NCBI GenBank assembly: GCA_017623155.1
Contig: JAGAPR010000005.1
Location: forward strand, 1-64,000
Length of the DNA: 64,000 nt
Source: Prevotella sp.
GTDB taxonomy: Bacteria > Bacteroidota > Bacteroidia > Bacteroidales > Bacteroidaceae
Direction: 5' to 3'
Shown here: positions 10,817-18,490 of the stretch, one piece after another
Layout of the letters: every line of letters begins with the position of its first letter
Numbering within the stretch: the first letter of the stretch is position 1
Notes under the pieces: generated by a model
Databases searched by the model: none
The model's input: only the letters and a program-made list of their open reading frames with translations
What the model was told of the DNA's origin: nothing
Made by a program: the position numbers and the translations under genes

Positions 10817-10946
10817 TCAAAGTTCTTTTTTTGCCTTTTTCAGTCTTTTTGCAAGCGACAGCACCTGCTTCAGCGCTTCTTTGTCGCCGAAAAGCGCGGC
10901 CACTTCCTTTTATCACAGACTGCTCCAAACTAATTGTACTGTTCAT
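10817..10946 (-). pseudogene. Small gene of about 42 codons, interrupted by a one-base frameshift
   Basis: Not recognised as a named family. A TTG-N20-TATCTTTG promoter lies upstream of an ATG at 10946. Reading from it gives MNSTISLEQSVI; then a run of four A on the minus strand (10908-10911) shifts the frame. If one A is removed, the frame continues as KEVAALFGDKEALKQVL and SLAKRLKKAKKEL to a TGA at 10817-10819. The span is 130 bases, one more than 43 codons. The restored product is a short amphipathic helix protein that resembles small antitoxin-like proteins, but no toxin gene is adjacent. Explanations are a recent mutation, a sequencing error in the homopolymer, or frameshifting. It is divergent from ung. 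Confidence 0.55.
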
Positions 10947-10978
10947 GTTCTTGTTCTTTTATGTTAAGTTATCTGTTG

Positions 10979-11009
10979 CAAAGATAGCGGCTTATCTTTG
11001 TACTTACAA
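10979..11009 (-). promoter_or_regulatory. Promoter of the small frameshifted gene
   Basis: On the minus strand TTG (11007-11009), 20 bases, then TATCTTTG (10979-10986). It overlaps the divergent ung promoter. The ATG at 10946 is 32 bases downstream of the box. Confidence 0.6.
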
Positions 11010-11027
11010 GAAAAAATAGTATTTTTG
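10997..11027 (+). promoter_or_regulatory. ung promoter (TTTG-N19-TATTTTTG)
   Basis: TTTG at 10997-11000 and TATTTTTG at 11020-11027 with exactly 19 bases between, and an ATG 23 bases after the box. Confidence 0.8.
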
Positions 11028-11050
11028 CACTTCACTAACAATGAAGCGGG

Positions 11051-11716
11051 ATGAACGTAAAGATAGAAAAATCATGGCTCGACCACGTTGGCGGAGAGTT
11101 TGAAAAGCCGTATTTCGCCGAGTTGGCAGCTTTTGTGCGCTCCGAGTATGCAAGCACGACATGCTATCCGCCCGGAAATCTGATATTCAATGCTTTCAAC
11201 CTGTGTCCTTTCGACAAGGTTAAGGTGGTGATAATAGGGCAAGACCCCTATCATGAGCCGGGGCAGGCGCACGGCCTCAGTTTTTCGGTGAACGACGGAG
11301 TGGCATTTCCCCCGTCGCTTGTAAACATCTTCAAGGAGATACAGCTCGACCTCGGCAAGCCCGTGCCGGCAAGCGGAAATCTGACACGATGGGCTGAACA
11401 GGGCGTGCTTTTGCTCAATGCCACGCTCACGGTGCGTGCCCGGCAGGCGGCAAGTCATCAGCGGCGGGGATGGGAACGGTTTACCGATGCCGCCATCAGT
11501 GCGCTCAATGCCGGCCGTGAGCATCTCGTGTTCATCCTGTGGGGAGGCTACGCGCGGAGCAAGGCACCGCTCATTGACACGTCAAGGCATCTTGTGTTGC
11601 AGTCGGTACACCCCTCGCCGTTGTCTGCCAATCGCGGCGGATGGTTCGGAAATCATCATTTTTCGAGGGCAAACGAGTATCTCGCGGCCAACGGTGTGGA
11701 GCCGGTCGAGTGGTGA
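11051..11716 (+). CDS. ung: Uracil-DNA glycosylase
   Basis: Family 1 uracil-DNA glycosylase, which removes uracil from DNA at the first step of base excision repair. The 221-residue protein carries the water-activating motif GQDPYHEPGQAHGLSFSV (Asp65), the uracil-recognition stretch LLLNATLTVR (Asn), and the minor-groove loop HPSPLSANRGGWFG. Full length for the family. It is transcribed from its own consensus promoter and followed 81 bases later by the DUF3109 gene on the same strand. Confidence 0.97.
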   Translation: MNVKIEKSWLDHVGGEFEKPYFAELAAFVRSEYASTTCYPPGNLIFNAFNLCPFDKVKVVIIGQDPYHEPGQAHGLSFSVNDGVAFPPSLVNIFKEIQLDLGKPVPASGNLTRWAEQGVLLLNATLTVRARQAASHQRRGWERFTDAAISALNAGREHLVFILWGGYARSKAPLIDTSRHLVLQSVHPSPLSANRGGWFGNHHFSRANEYLAANGVEPVEW

Positions 11717-11797
11717 CGGCGATGCAGGCCCGAACCTGCCGGGCATGAACGGAGCGACGATAAGGAAACAAAGAAAGATAAAATATAAGATAATAAT

Positions 11798-12400
11798 ATG
11801 GAAGACAGACTGCCGTCGATAATTGAAGTGGGCGATGTACTTGTGTCGATAGATATATTCAGGGAGAAATTTTGCTGCGACCTTGACGCCTGTCACGGGG
11901 AATGCTGTGTGGAAGGAGATGCCGGCGCACCGGTGACAACAGACGAGGTGGCGGCAATAGAAGACTCGGTGGAGACAGTGTGGACAGACCTTTCGGCCTC
12001 GGCTCAGGCGGTGATAGACCGTCAGGGCGTGGCATACGTCGATGAAGAGGGAGACCTCGTGACGAGCATTGTGGGCGGAAAAGATTGTGTTTTCACGTGT
12101 CATGAGGGCGGATGCTGCTTCTGTGCCCTTGAGAAAGCATATCGTGCCGGGCGCATAAAATTCTGCAAACCTGTCAGTTGCGCGCTCTATCCCATCCGCG
12201 AAGTGTCCATGAGCAATGGCACCGTGGGACTGAATTATCACGAGTGGAACGTGTGTCGCGCGGCGGTGGCCAAGGGGCGGGAGCTTGATTTGCCCGTGTA
12301 TAAGTTTCTAAAAGAGCCTCTCACGCGGCGTTTTGGTGCCGACTGGTATGAAATGCTCGAGGGAGCGGCCGACGAATTGCGGCGCATGGGACTGATATAA
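11798..12400 (+). CDS. DUF3109 cysteine-rich protein
   Basis: Conserved Bacteroidetes protein of the DUF3109 family, 200 residues, function unknown. It is cytosolic by appearance (no signal or membrane segment) and has clustered cysteines: CCDLDACHGECC near residue 26, then CVFTCHEGGCCFCALE and FCKPVSCALYP. The arrangement resembles zinc/iron-chelating YkgJ-type domains, so metal or cluster binding is a reasonable inference. The position after ung suggests co-transcription but gives no functional clue. Confidence 0.85.
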   Translation: MEDRLPSIIEVGDVLVSIDIFREKFCCDLDACHGECCVEGDAGAPVTTDEVAAIEDSVETVWTDLSASAQAVIDRQGVAYVDEEGDLVTSIVGGKDCVFTCHEGGCCFCALEKAYRAGRIKFCKPVSCALYPIREVSMSNGTVGLNYHEWNVCRAAVAKGRELDLPVYKFLKEPLTRRFGADWYEMLEGAADELRRMGLI

Positions 12401-12409
12401 GGCCCGGAT

Positions 12410-13288
12410 TTACGACTTGCGATATTCGGAAGGAGACATGCCTACGTGCTCCTTGAAGTATTTTCCGAGAAAAGACTGATTGGGAAAACACATGTCTGTG
12501 GCTATCTCTTTGATACTCTTGGTGGAGTTTCTCAGCAGTATGCGTATTTCAAGAGTCACATATCGGTCGATCCATTCGTTTGGAGTGCGGCGGCTTACGT
12601 GCTTCACCGTCTCCGAAAGATACTTCGGTGTGATGCAAAGTTGCTCGGCATACCAACCCACTCTACGCTCTGTCTTGTAGTTCTCCTCTACCAAAAGAAT
12701 GAATTTTGTGAATATGGCATCGGCCCGGTTCTGCTTCTTGTCGTTCTTTGTCTGCACCCGGTATATAACGTTGCTCATGTCGTAAAACATCGCGAGGATA
12801 AGCGTTCGCGACAGCTCGCGGCGGAATTGGTTGTCGGTATCCGCTATTTTGTTCTTTAACATGTCACAGTAGCCTTTGAAAATATCGGCTTCTTTCTGTG
12901 ACAGACTGACCACATGATTGTTTCGCGAGAACAGGAAAAGGGTGGAAATATCGCTCACGTTGCTCACCGTCTCATAGAAAAATCCCACTGAGAGTATTAT
13001 CAGCATGCCCTCGGCATCGTCGCTCGTGTGATAGTTTTCCACGACATGACGGTCGGAAATGATTATCACGTTGTTCTTTGTGGCACTGTATTCCTGTGTG
13101 TCTATCGTGAAACGAAACTCACCTTTGGTGCACAGCATCAGCAGAATGAAGTTCATTCTGTGCGGCTGACCGTTGGTGGGAGCCTTGTGTATGCGGTCTG
13201 TTATTATTATATCGTTGCCGATATAGTTGACAGGAGCGTTCTCCTTTATCGACTGTATGTTTGTATCCTTAATGCTTTCTTTGCTCAT
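12410..13288 (-). CDS. AraC-family transcriptional regulator
   Basis: DNA-binding regulator with an N-terminal cupin-like sensor region (about residues 30-170) and a C-terminal AraC double helix-turn-helix (about 195-292). The recognisable end is LCITPKYLSETVKHVSRRTPNEWI ... SIKEIATDMCFPNQSFLGKYFKEHVGMSPSEYR (shown in part). 292 residues is typical. It converges with the DUF3109 gene, leaving 9 bases between stops, and has its own promoter box at 13309-13316. The effector and targets cannot be read from the sequence. Confidence 0.92.
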   Translation of the reverse strand: MSKESIKDTNIQSIKENAPVNYIGNDIIITDRIHKAPTNGQPHRMNFILLMLCTKGEFRFTIDTQEYSATKNNVIIISDRHVVENYHTSDDAEGMLIILSVGFFYETVSNVSDISTLFLFSRNNHVVSLSQKEADIFKGYCDMLKNKIADTDNQFRRELSRTLILAMFYDMSNVIYRVQTKNDKKQNRADAIFTKFILLVEENYKTERRVGWYAEQLCITPKYLSETVKHVSRRTPNEWIDRYVTLEIRILLRNSTKSIKEIATDMCFPNQSFLGKYFKEHVGMSPSEYRKS

Positions 13289-13308
13289 TTTCCTGTTAAT
13301 TTAAGTGC

Positions 13309-13316
13309 AAATATAC
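13309..13316 (-). promoter_or_regulatory. Promoter -7 box of AraC gene
   Basis: TATATTTG on the minus strand, 20 bases before the ATG at 13288. Confidence 0.6.
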
Positions 13317-13456
13317 TATAAAGATTTGATGTTGAGACATAAAAACAGGGTTAAAATGCTTTGTGGATGTGATAAAACGGGTCGAAAAGAAAGATAAACA
13401 GTGAAATGGGATATAAAAACCGTGATGCGATAAAAAGTTTTCTGCAACTTATTTAG

Positions 13457-13464
13457 TATCTTTG
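13457..13464 (+). promoter_or_regulatory. Promoter -7 box of phosphoesterase gene
   Basis: TATCTTTG; the longest frame starts at 13470, only 5 bases after the box, so a start further downstream (13578) is preferred. Confidence 0.6.
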
Positions 13465-13577
13465 CATGGATGTTGGCAATGGCCGGCGGGGCAAGATGGC
13501 GATGCAGGCGGCACGCAATGTGTGGCGCGGAGGCCTGTATTTGCCGGCATCTCGATTATTGGTATAGATATTACGGC

Positions 13578-14378
13578 ATGAGAAAATTATACATATTGCT
13601 TTTTTGTATGACACTCGTCGGTTGCAAGGATTGGTTTGATTATCATCCTTACGACGCGCGATTTGACGGCGAAAGCGGCATAAACGCGAAAAACATCGGG
13701 CGGATAAGACAGGCATGCGATGGCAAAGACACCATCCGAATGGCCTTTGTCAGCGACACACACGGCTGGTATGGCGACACGAAAGACATGGTGGCCGACA
13801 TCAACAGGCGCGACAGCATCGACTTTGTGATACATGGCGGCGATCTGACCGATTGCGGAACGACGCGCGAATATGAGTGGGTGCGCGATGTGTTGGCAGG
13901 TATTCGTGTGCCGTATGTGGCCATGATAGGCAATCACGACTTCTTGGGCACGGGCAATGAGGTGTATTCCGTGATGTACGGACCGGTGGATTTCTCGTTC
14001 ATCGCGGGCAGGGTGAAGTTTGTTTGTCTCAATACCAACGCCACGGAATACGACTATCTGGCCGCGGTTCCCAACTTCGACTTCATGGGAAAACAGCTTA
14101 CGGAAGACAGTGCGCTGTTTGACAGGACCGTGGTGTGCATGCACGCCCGTCCGTATAGCGAGCAATTCAATAACAATGTGGCCAATGCTTTTGAGTATTA
14201 TGTAAATCGTTTTCCCGGGATAATGTTCTGCGTGAACGGGCATGACCATTGTTTGCAGACAGAGGATATATACGGTGACGGGCTTGTATACTATGGCGCG
14301 CCGAATATCGAGAAGCGTTCTTATTTCCTTTTTACCATCACTCCAACCGGTTACAGCCATGAAGTCATACGTTTTTAA
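13578..14378 (+). CDS. Calcineurin-like metallophosphoesterase lipoprotein
   Basis: Envelope-anchored metallophosphoesterase of about 266 residues. The start at 13578 gives a lipoprotein signal (MRKLYILLFCMTLVGC, lipobox LVGC); the in-frame ATG at 13470 lies at the transcription start and encodes no sensible signal. Metal-binding motifs follow in the usual order: AFVSDTHGWYGD, HGGDLTD, IGNHDF, then CMHARPYS and CVNGHDHC. The substrate is unknown. The 3' end overlaps the next gene by 20 bases, so the two are translated together and may work as a pair at the membrane. Confidence 0.88.
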   Translation: MRKLYILLFCMTLVGCKDWFDYHPYDARFDGESGINAKNIGRIRQACDGKDTIRMAFVSDTHGWYGDTKDMVADINRRDSIDFVIHGGDLTDCGTTREYEWVRDVLAGIRVPYVAMIGNHDFLGTGNEVYSVMYGPVDFSFIAGRVKFVCLNTNATEYDYLAAVPNFDFMGKQLTEDSALFDRTVVCMHARPYSEQFNNNVANAFEYYVNRFPGIMFCVNGHDHCLQTEDIYGDGLVYYGAPNIEKRSYFLFTITPTGYSHEVIRF

Positions 14379-15081
14379 TTTGTTCCTTATATTCTCGGCG
14401 GTGGCTGTGTGGTTGCCGTCGGGGCGTTTGCATGCGGCCGTCTCTGCCGATACATTGCGTGTCGACACGCTTGCCTGCGACAGTGCGGCCGGTGATGGCG
14501 AGACAGATACACTTACGAAATACGACAAGCGGGTGGAGAAATATCGCCGGATGTGGAATTTTCTCATCCCTACACAGGTTGTTGCGCAGTATGCCGGAAA
14601 CATGGGTGTGATGTCGTTTGGCGTGGGGTGGAACTACGGAAACAGGCGGCAGTACGAGACAAACCTGCTTTTCGGATATCTGCCCCGTTTTCATAGTGAG
14701 CGGTCGAAAACCACAATGACGTTGAAGCAGAATTTTATTCCGTGGCGGATTGGGCTTGGCGGCGACTTCAACGTCGAGCCGTTGTCGTGCGGAATATACT
14801 TCAATACTGTTTTCGGACACGAGTTCTGGGGGCGCGAGCCGAGAAGATATCCTGATAAATACTATCAGTTTTTGAGCACGAAGGTGCGTGTCAACATCTT
14901 CGTCGGGCAGCGGGTGACGGCCATGGTGCCGCATAACCGTCGTAAGTTCATAAAGAGTCTGACCGCGTTTTATGAGATAAGTACATGCGATATATATCTT
15001 CGCTCAATGTTTCAGGATGGAAATGTCAGTCTCGGAGATATTCTCGGACTTTCAATCGGGCTCAAAGCACAGATGTTTTAG
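14359..15081 (+). CDS. Predicted secreted/outer-membrane protein, unknown function
   Basis: Not recognised with certainty. From ATG 14359 the protein is 240 residues with a signal peptide (MKSYVFNLFLIFSAVAVWLP, cleavage after RLHA). The rest alternates aromatic and polar residues as beta-barrel or DUF3575-like envelope proteins do (GVGWNYGNRRQYETNLLFGYLP, IGLGGDFNVEP), and ends LSIGLKAQMF with a terminal Phe typical of outer-membrane beta proteins. It overlaps the phosphoesterase gene by 20 bases in another frame, which argues for translational coupling. Confidence 0.75.
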   Translation: MKSYVFNLFLIFSAVAVWLPSGRLHAAVSADTLRVDTLACDSAAGDGETDTLTKYDKRVEKYRRMWNFLIPTQVVAQYAGNMGVMSFGVGWNYGNRRQYETNLLFGYLPRFHSERSKTTMTLKQNFIPWRIGLGGDFNVEPLSCGIYFNTVFGHEFWGREPRRYPDKYYQFLSTKVRVNIFVGQRVTAMVPHNRRKFIKSLTAFYEISTCDIYLRSMFQDGNVSLGDILGLSIGLKAQMF

Positions 15082-15126
15082 GGGCTGATGTCTTTTGGAT
15101 GTTAAGAAATTAAGCTGATACTTTGG

Positions 15127-15170
15127 AAGTTAAAGGAGTTAAGCGATAACTCGCTTAACTCCTTTAACTT
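15127..15170. terminator. Bidirectional terminator before gyrB
   Basis: A 20-bp perfect stem (15127-15146 pairing with 15151-15170) with a 4-base loop, sitting between convergent genes. Confidence 0.85.
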
Positions 15171-15188
15171 TCCCTGAAAGTAACTTCC

Positions 15189-17162
15189 TTACGCGTCAAT
15201 GTTCGCGTATGTGGCGTTCTTTTCGATAAATTCGCGTCTCGGCTCCACGTCGTCGCCCATCAGCATCGAGAATATCTCGTCGGCTTCGGCTGCGTTTTCT
15301 ATTGTTACTTGCTTGAGCAGGCGCGTTTCGGGGTTCATTGTTGTTTCCCAAAGCTGCTCGGGGTTCATCTCTCCGAGACCTTTGTAGCGTTGTGTGTGTA
15401 TGTTCTTGCCGTCGTCCACACCATCGCCCCACTTGTCGATAAATGCCTGTCGTTGCTGCTCGGTGTAGCAATATTCCTTGGCTTTGTTCTTGTATGTGCA
15501 CTGATAGAGTGGCGGCGTGGCGATATACAGGTGTCCGTCTTGTATCACTTTGGGCATGAAACGATAGAAGAGTGTCATTATCAGCGTGTCGATGTGCGAG
15601 CCATCGACGTCGGCGTCGGTCATTATTATTATCTTGTCGTAGCGCAGTTTGTCGATGTTCGCCTCCTTGTCGTCTTCGCCGTCAACGCCAAATCGCACGC
15701 CGATGCTCTGTATGATGTTCATCACCGACTCGCTTTCGAACACCTTGTGCCACATTACTTTCTCCACGTTGAGGATTTTACCTCTCAGCGGGAGTATAGC
15801 TTGGGTGTAGCGGTCGCGTCCCTGCTTGGCTGAGCCGCCGGCCGAGTCTCCCTCGACGAGGAATATCTCGCATGCTTTCGGGTCTTTGTTGGAGCAGTCG
15901 GCCAGCTTGCCGGGCAGTCCTCCGCCCGTCATCGGGTTCTTGCGCTGTACGCTTTCTCGTGCTTTTCGGGCTGCGATGCGTGCCGTTGCGGCCAGTATCA
16001 CCTTGTCACATATCTGCTTTGCCTCTTTGGGATGCTCTTCGAGATAGTATGCGAGTGCCTCGCCGACGGCCTGTTGCACGGCTCCTGCCACCTCGCTGTT
16101 GCCGAGTTTTGTCTTCGTCTGTCCCTCGAATTGCGGCTCGGCCACCTTGATTGATATCACGGCGGTGAGTCCTTCGCGGAAGTCTTCGCCCGCAATTTCG
16201 ATTTTGGCTTTCTCTATTTGTTTTGAGATGGCCGGGTCGCCGTCGGCATATTTTTTCAGTGTGCGGGTCAGTGCCATTCTAAATCCCACGAGATGGGTTC
16301 CGCCTTCGATGGTGTTGATGTTGTTCACATACGAGTGTATGTTCTCCGAGTAGTCGGTGTTGTACATCACCGCCACTTCGATTGGTATGCCTTGTTTCTC
16401 GGTTTTGAGGTATATCACGTCGTCGAAGAGGTGCGTGCGGTGGCGATCCACGTAGCGCACGAACTCTTTAAGGCCGTCTTTGGCGTGGAAGACCTCGCTG
16501 CGCGTGTTGCCTTCCTCGTCGGCGCGCATGTCGGTAAGCGTGATTGTGATGCCCGCATTGAGGTAAGCGAGCTCTCGCATGCGCTTGGCTATGATGTCGT
16601 ATTTGTATTCCGTGGTGGTGAAGATGGTGTCGTCGGGCCAGAATTGCTGGCGGGTGCCTCGCTTGTCGGTCTCGCCCACAATTTTGACGGGATATAACGG
16701 CTTGCCCTGTTCATACTCCTGCTGGTATATCTTGCCGTCGCGGAACACCTGAGACAGCATCCGCGTGGACAGGGCGTTGACGCAACTTACACCAACGCCG
16801 TGCAGTCCGCCGCTGACTTTGTACGAGCCTTTGTCAAACTTACCGCCGGCGTGAAGCACGGTCATTACCACTTCCAGAGCCGACTTGTGCAGCTTCTCGT
16901 GCTCGTCGACGGGAATACCGCGTCCGTTGTCCTGTACTGTTATCGAGTTGTCTTCGTTTATCGTCACTTCTATGTGGGTGCAATAGCCGGCCATCGCTTC
17001 GTCGATGGAGTTGTCCACGGTCTCGTTTACGAGGTGGTGCAGACCTTTCTCGCTGATGTCTCCGATATACATTGCGGGACGTTTGCGCACGGCTTCAAGT
17101 CCCTCGAGCACTTGAATGTTACTCGCGGAATAATTGCTTTCCTTGGTTATGTCTTCTGCCAT
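15189..17162 (-). CDS. gyrB: DNA gyrase subunit B
   Basis: ATPase subunit of the type IIA topoisomerase that introduces negative supercoils with GyrA. The 657-residue protein shows the GHKL ATP site (NETVDNSIDEAMAGY, DNGRGIPVD, GLHGVGVSCVNALS), the transducer domain, and the TOPRIM domain with EGDSAGGSAKQGRDR and DADVDGSHI. The C-terminal GyrB motif QRYKGLGEMNPEQLWETT is present, so this is gyrB rather than parE-like. The longer start at 17186 falls 1 base from the promoter box, so ATG 17162 (MAEDITKES) is used. Confidence 0.96.
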   Translation of the reverse strand: MAEDITKESNYSASNIQVLEGLEAVRKRPAMYIGDISEKGLHHLVNETVDNSIDEAMAGYCTHIEVTINEDNSITVQDNGRGIPVDEHEKLHKSALEVVMTVLHAGGKFDKGSYKVSGGLHGVGVSCVNALSTRMLSQVFRDGKIYQQEYEQGKPLYPVKIVGETDKRGTRQQFWPDDTIFTTTEYKYDIIAKRMRELAYLNAGITITLTDMRADEEGNTRSEVFHAKDGLKEFVRYVDRHRTHLFDDVIYLKTEKQGIPIEVAVMYNTDYSENIHSYVNNINTIEGGTHLVGFRMALTRTLKKYADGDPAISKQIEKAKIEIAGEDFREGLTAVISIKVAEPQFEGQTKTKLGNSEVAGAVQQAVGEALAYYLEEHPKEAKQICDKVILAATARIAARKARESVQRKNPMTGGGLPGKLADCSNKDPKACEIFLVEGDSAGGSAKQGRDRYTQAILPLRGKILNVEKVMWHKVFESESVMNIIQSIGVRFGVDGEDDKEANIDKLRYDKIIIMTDADVDGSHIDTLIMTLFYRFMPKVIQDGHLYIATPPLYQCTYKNKAKEYCYTEQQRQAFIDKWGDGVDDGKNIHTQRYKGLGEMNPEQLWETTMNPETRLLKQVTIENAAEADEIFSMLMGDDVEPRREFIEKNATYANIDA

Positions 17163-17187
17163 ATTTTCTTTTAGAGTTATTACCATG

Positions 17188-17195
17188 CAAAATTA
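17188..17195 (-). promoter_or_regulatory. gyrB promoter -7 box
   Basis: TAATTTTG on the minus strand, 25 bases before ATG 17162. It fixes the gyrB start. Confidence 0.65.
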
Positions 17196-17246
17196 ATAAA
17201 AAAAACGGGTTTGGCGAAAAAAACAGGAAGAATTATGAATTACGAG

Positions 17247-17302
17247 TTACGAATTTGGAATTACGGGTTTTCGGCTGATAACTCGTAATTCCAAATTCGT
17301 AA
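17247..17302. repeat. Inverted repeat upstream of gyrB
   Basis: Perfect 19-base arms, TTACGAATTTGGAATTACG (17247-17265) and its complement (17284-17302), with an 18-base loop. It is embedded in AATTACGAATT-type sequence. Confidence 0.7.
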
Positions 17303-17357
17303 TTAACTTAAAAGTGTTAACGGAAAGTAAAAAGTCACAACACGGGAAACCAATCAA

Positions 17358-17690
17358 AGTAGGTTTTGTTAACTTAAAATATTTAACTTTCAGGGCGATT
17401 ATTTAATATTCATAAACAATTAAAATCTGTTTTCTTTCCATTTTTGGCTTTTTTGCGTTCCAATTAGGCCGTAATTGCATTCCATTTATGGCCTAATTGG
17501 CGTGCAATTACGGCCTAATTGCAATCCAATTACGGCCTAATTGGAAAACAAGACGATTTTGGAAGTATCCGAAAAAGGCTCAAATCTTTGCAACTCACTT
17601 GTATACAGATGTTTATGAAAAGTGTCTCAAAACTCGCGAATTTGCGGCCTCGAAAGTTTTTTTTCAGAAAAACGCCGTTATTTGAAATGT
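17358..17690 (+). repeat. Dispersed hairpin repeat, copy C
   Basis: Plus-strand copy of the GGCCGTAATTGC element. It opens with the 30-mer also found in copy B (17358-17387), has the hairpin core at about 17459-17544 with three CAATTA-CGGCC-TAATTG units, and a right arm alignable with copy B. Confidence 0.85.
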
Positions 17691-17759
17691 TAAATTAACA
17701 TATCGCCCGATTTTAGTTGCGTATATGTAACTAAAATCATGGCGTGTGTCGGATTTTAG

Positions 17760-17811
17760 CCTGCATTATTCATACTGTTCCTACTACAAGGAACAGTATG
17801 AATAATGCAGG
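17760..17811. repeat. Perfect 23-bp hairpin
   Basis: Arms 17760-17782 and 17789-17811 are perfectly complementary, with a 6-base loop (actaca). It is far longer than a normal terminator, has no T tract, and lies between copy C and the lipoprotein gene terminator. Confidence 0.8.
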
Positions 17812-17818
17812 TTAAATG

Positions 17819-17853
17819 TGAAAAAGAAAGGCGAAGCATATTCGTGCTTCGCC
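17819..17853 (-). terminator. Terminator of the WG/Sel1/lipoprotein operon
   Basis: Stem GGCGAAGCA (17830-17838) pairing with 17845-17853. On the minus strand it is followed by TTTCTTTTTC. It lies 39 bases after the lipoprotein stop. Confidence 0.8.
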
Positions 17854-17891
17854 CTGTATCGTAAAAACGGTATGAACCGGATTTTTTATTC

Positions 17892-18458
17892 TTATTCTGC
17901 CGGTTCTTGTGTGTCGTCAAGAGGGATGTTGACAAACTCGATCATGTTGTGGTCGAGTGTTATGCCCTGTGTGCCGCAGTCAACATGACAGGCTATGGAT
18001 ATCATGGTGGCGTTGGGGTCAACGTTTTTGATGGTAAACGAGCCTTTGATGGCCTGATTGGGCACGAATGTCACATTGCGGCCAAGGCCGTAAATGCTGT
18101 AATTGCCGCCGTTTATGTATGAAATGACATCGGACAGCGCGGCAGATTGTTTGCAGTTGTAGGCGTTGCCCATGTTGTCGTGTGCCGGTGTGGCTCCCAT
18201 GTAGAATGTGGCATTCACGTCTTTGTTGAAGTATCTGTTTGTCATCAGATACTCAATCTCCACGGCTGTGCCCACGCGTTCGCAGCGCAGCATGCGGAAC
18301 TCGAACCTGTGGTCGCAATAACGGGCGTAGCTCTCGGGGTATTCCTGCCAGTAGCGCAGCGTTATCTGTTCTTTGTCAAACTCGTCGTCATCGCTCTCGC
18401 ATGCGGTGAAGGCAAAGAGCGCGATGAGACCCAGTGCCGCGGATAGTACTTTTTTCAT
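17892..18458 (-). CDS. Hypothetical lipoprotein
   Basis: Not recognised. 188 residues with a lipoprotein signal peptide (ALFAFTAC lipobox, Cys at residue 20) followed by an acidic ESDDDEFD spacer, as in surface-exposed Bacteroidetes lipoproteins. The mature part looks beta-rich (EFRMLRCERVGTAVEIEYLM, GSFTIKNVDPNATMISIACHVDC) and has five further cysteines, which could form disulfides. It is the last gene of a three-gene minus-strand operon, 32 bases after the Sel1 gene. Confidence 0.7.
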   Translation of the reverse strand: MKKVLSAALGLIALFAFTACESDDDEFDKEQITLRYWQEYPESYARYCDHRFEFRMLRCERVGTAVEIEYLMTNRYFNKDVNATFYMGATPAHDNMGNAYNCKQSAALSDVISYINGGNYSIYGLGRNVTFVPNQAIKGSFTIKNVDPNATMISIACHVDCGTQGITLDHNMIEFVNIPLDDTQEPAE

Positions 18459-18490
18459 TGTTTTGATGTTTTTGATTGTTTTTATTCTTT

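Larger units (their letters stand above)
17163..17891. other. Intergenic: gyrB promoter, hairpins, repeat copy C
   Basis: No gene supported. Contents in order: gyrB promoter box, an inverted repeat at 17247-17302, repeat copy C, a 23-bp perfect hairpin, and the terminator of the lipoprotein gene. An open frame at 17497-17685 lies within the repeat. Confidence 0.7.

Noticed and set aside
10795..11019. 74-codon plus-strand frame opposite the small frameshifted gene
   Set aside because: It overlaps both divergent promoters and reads as an antisense shadow.
17497..17685. 62-codon plus-strand frame in repeat copy C
   Set aside because: Same reason as for the frame in copy B; part of the dispersed repeat.
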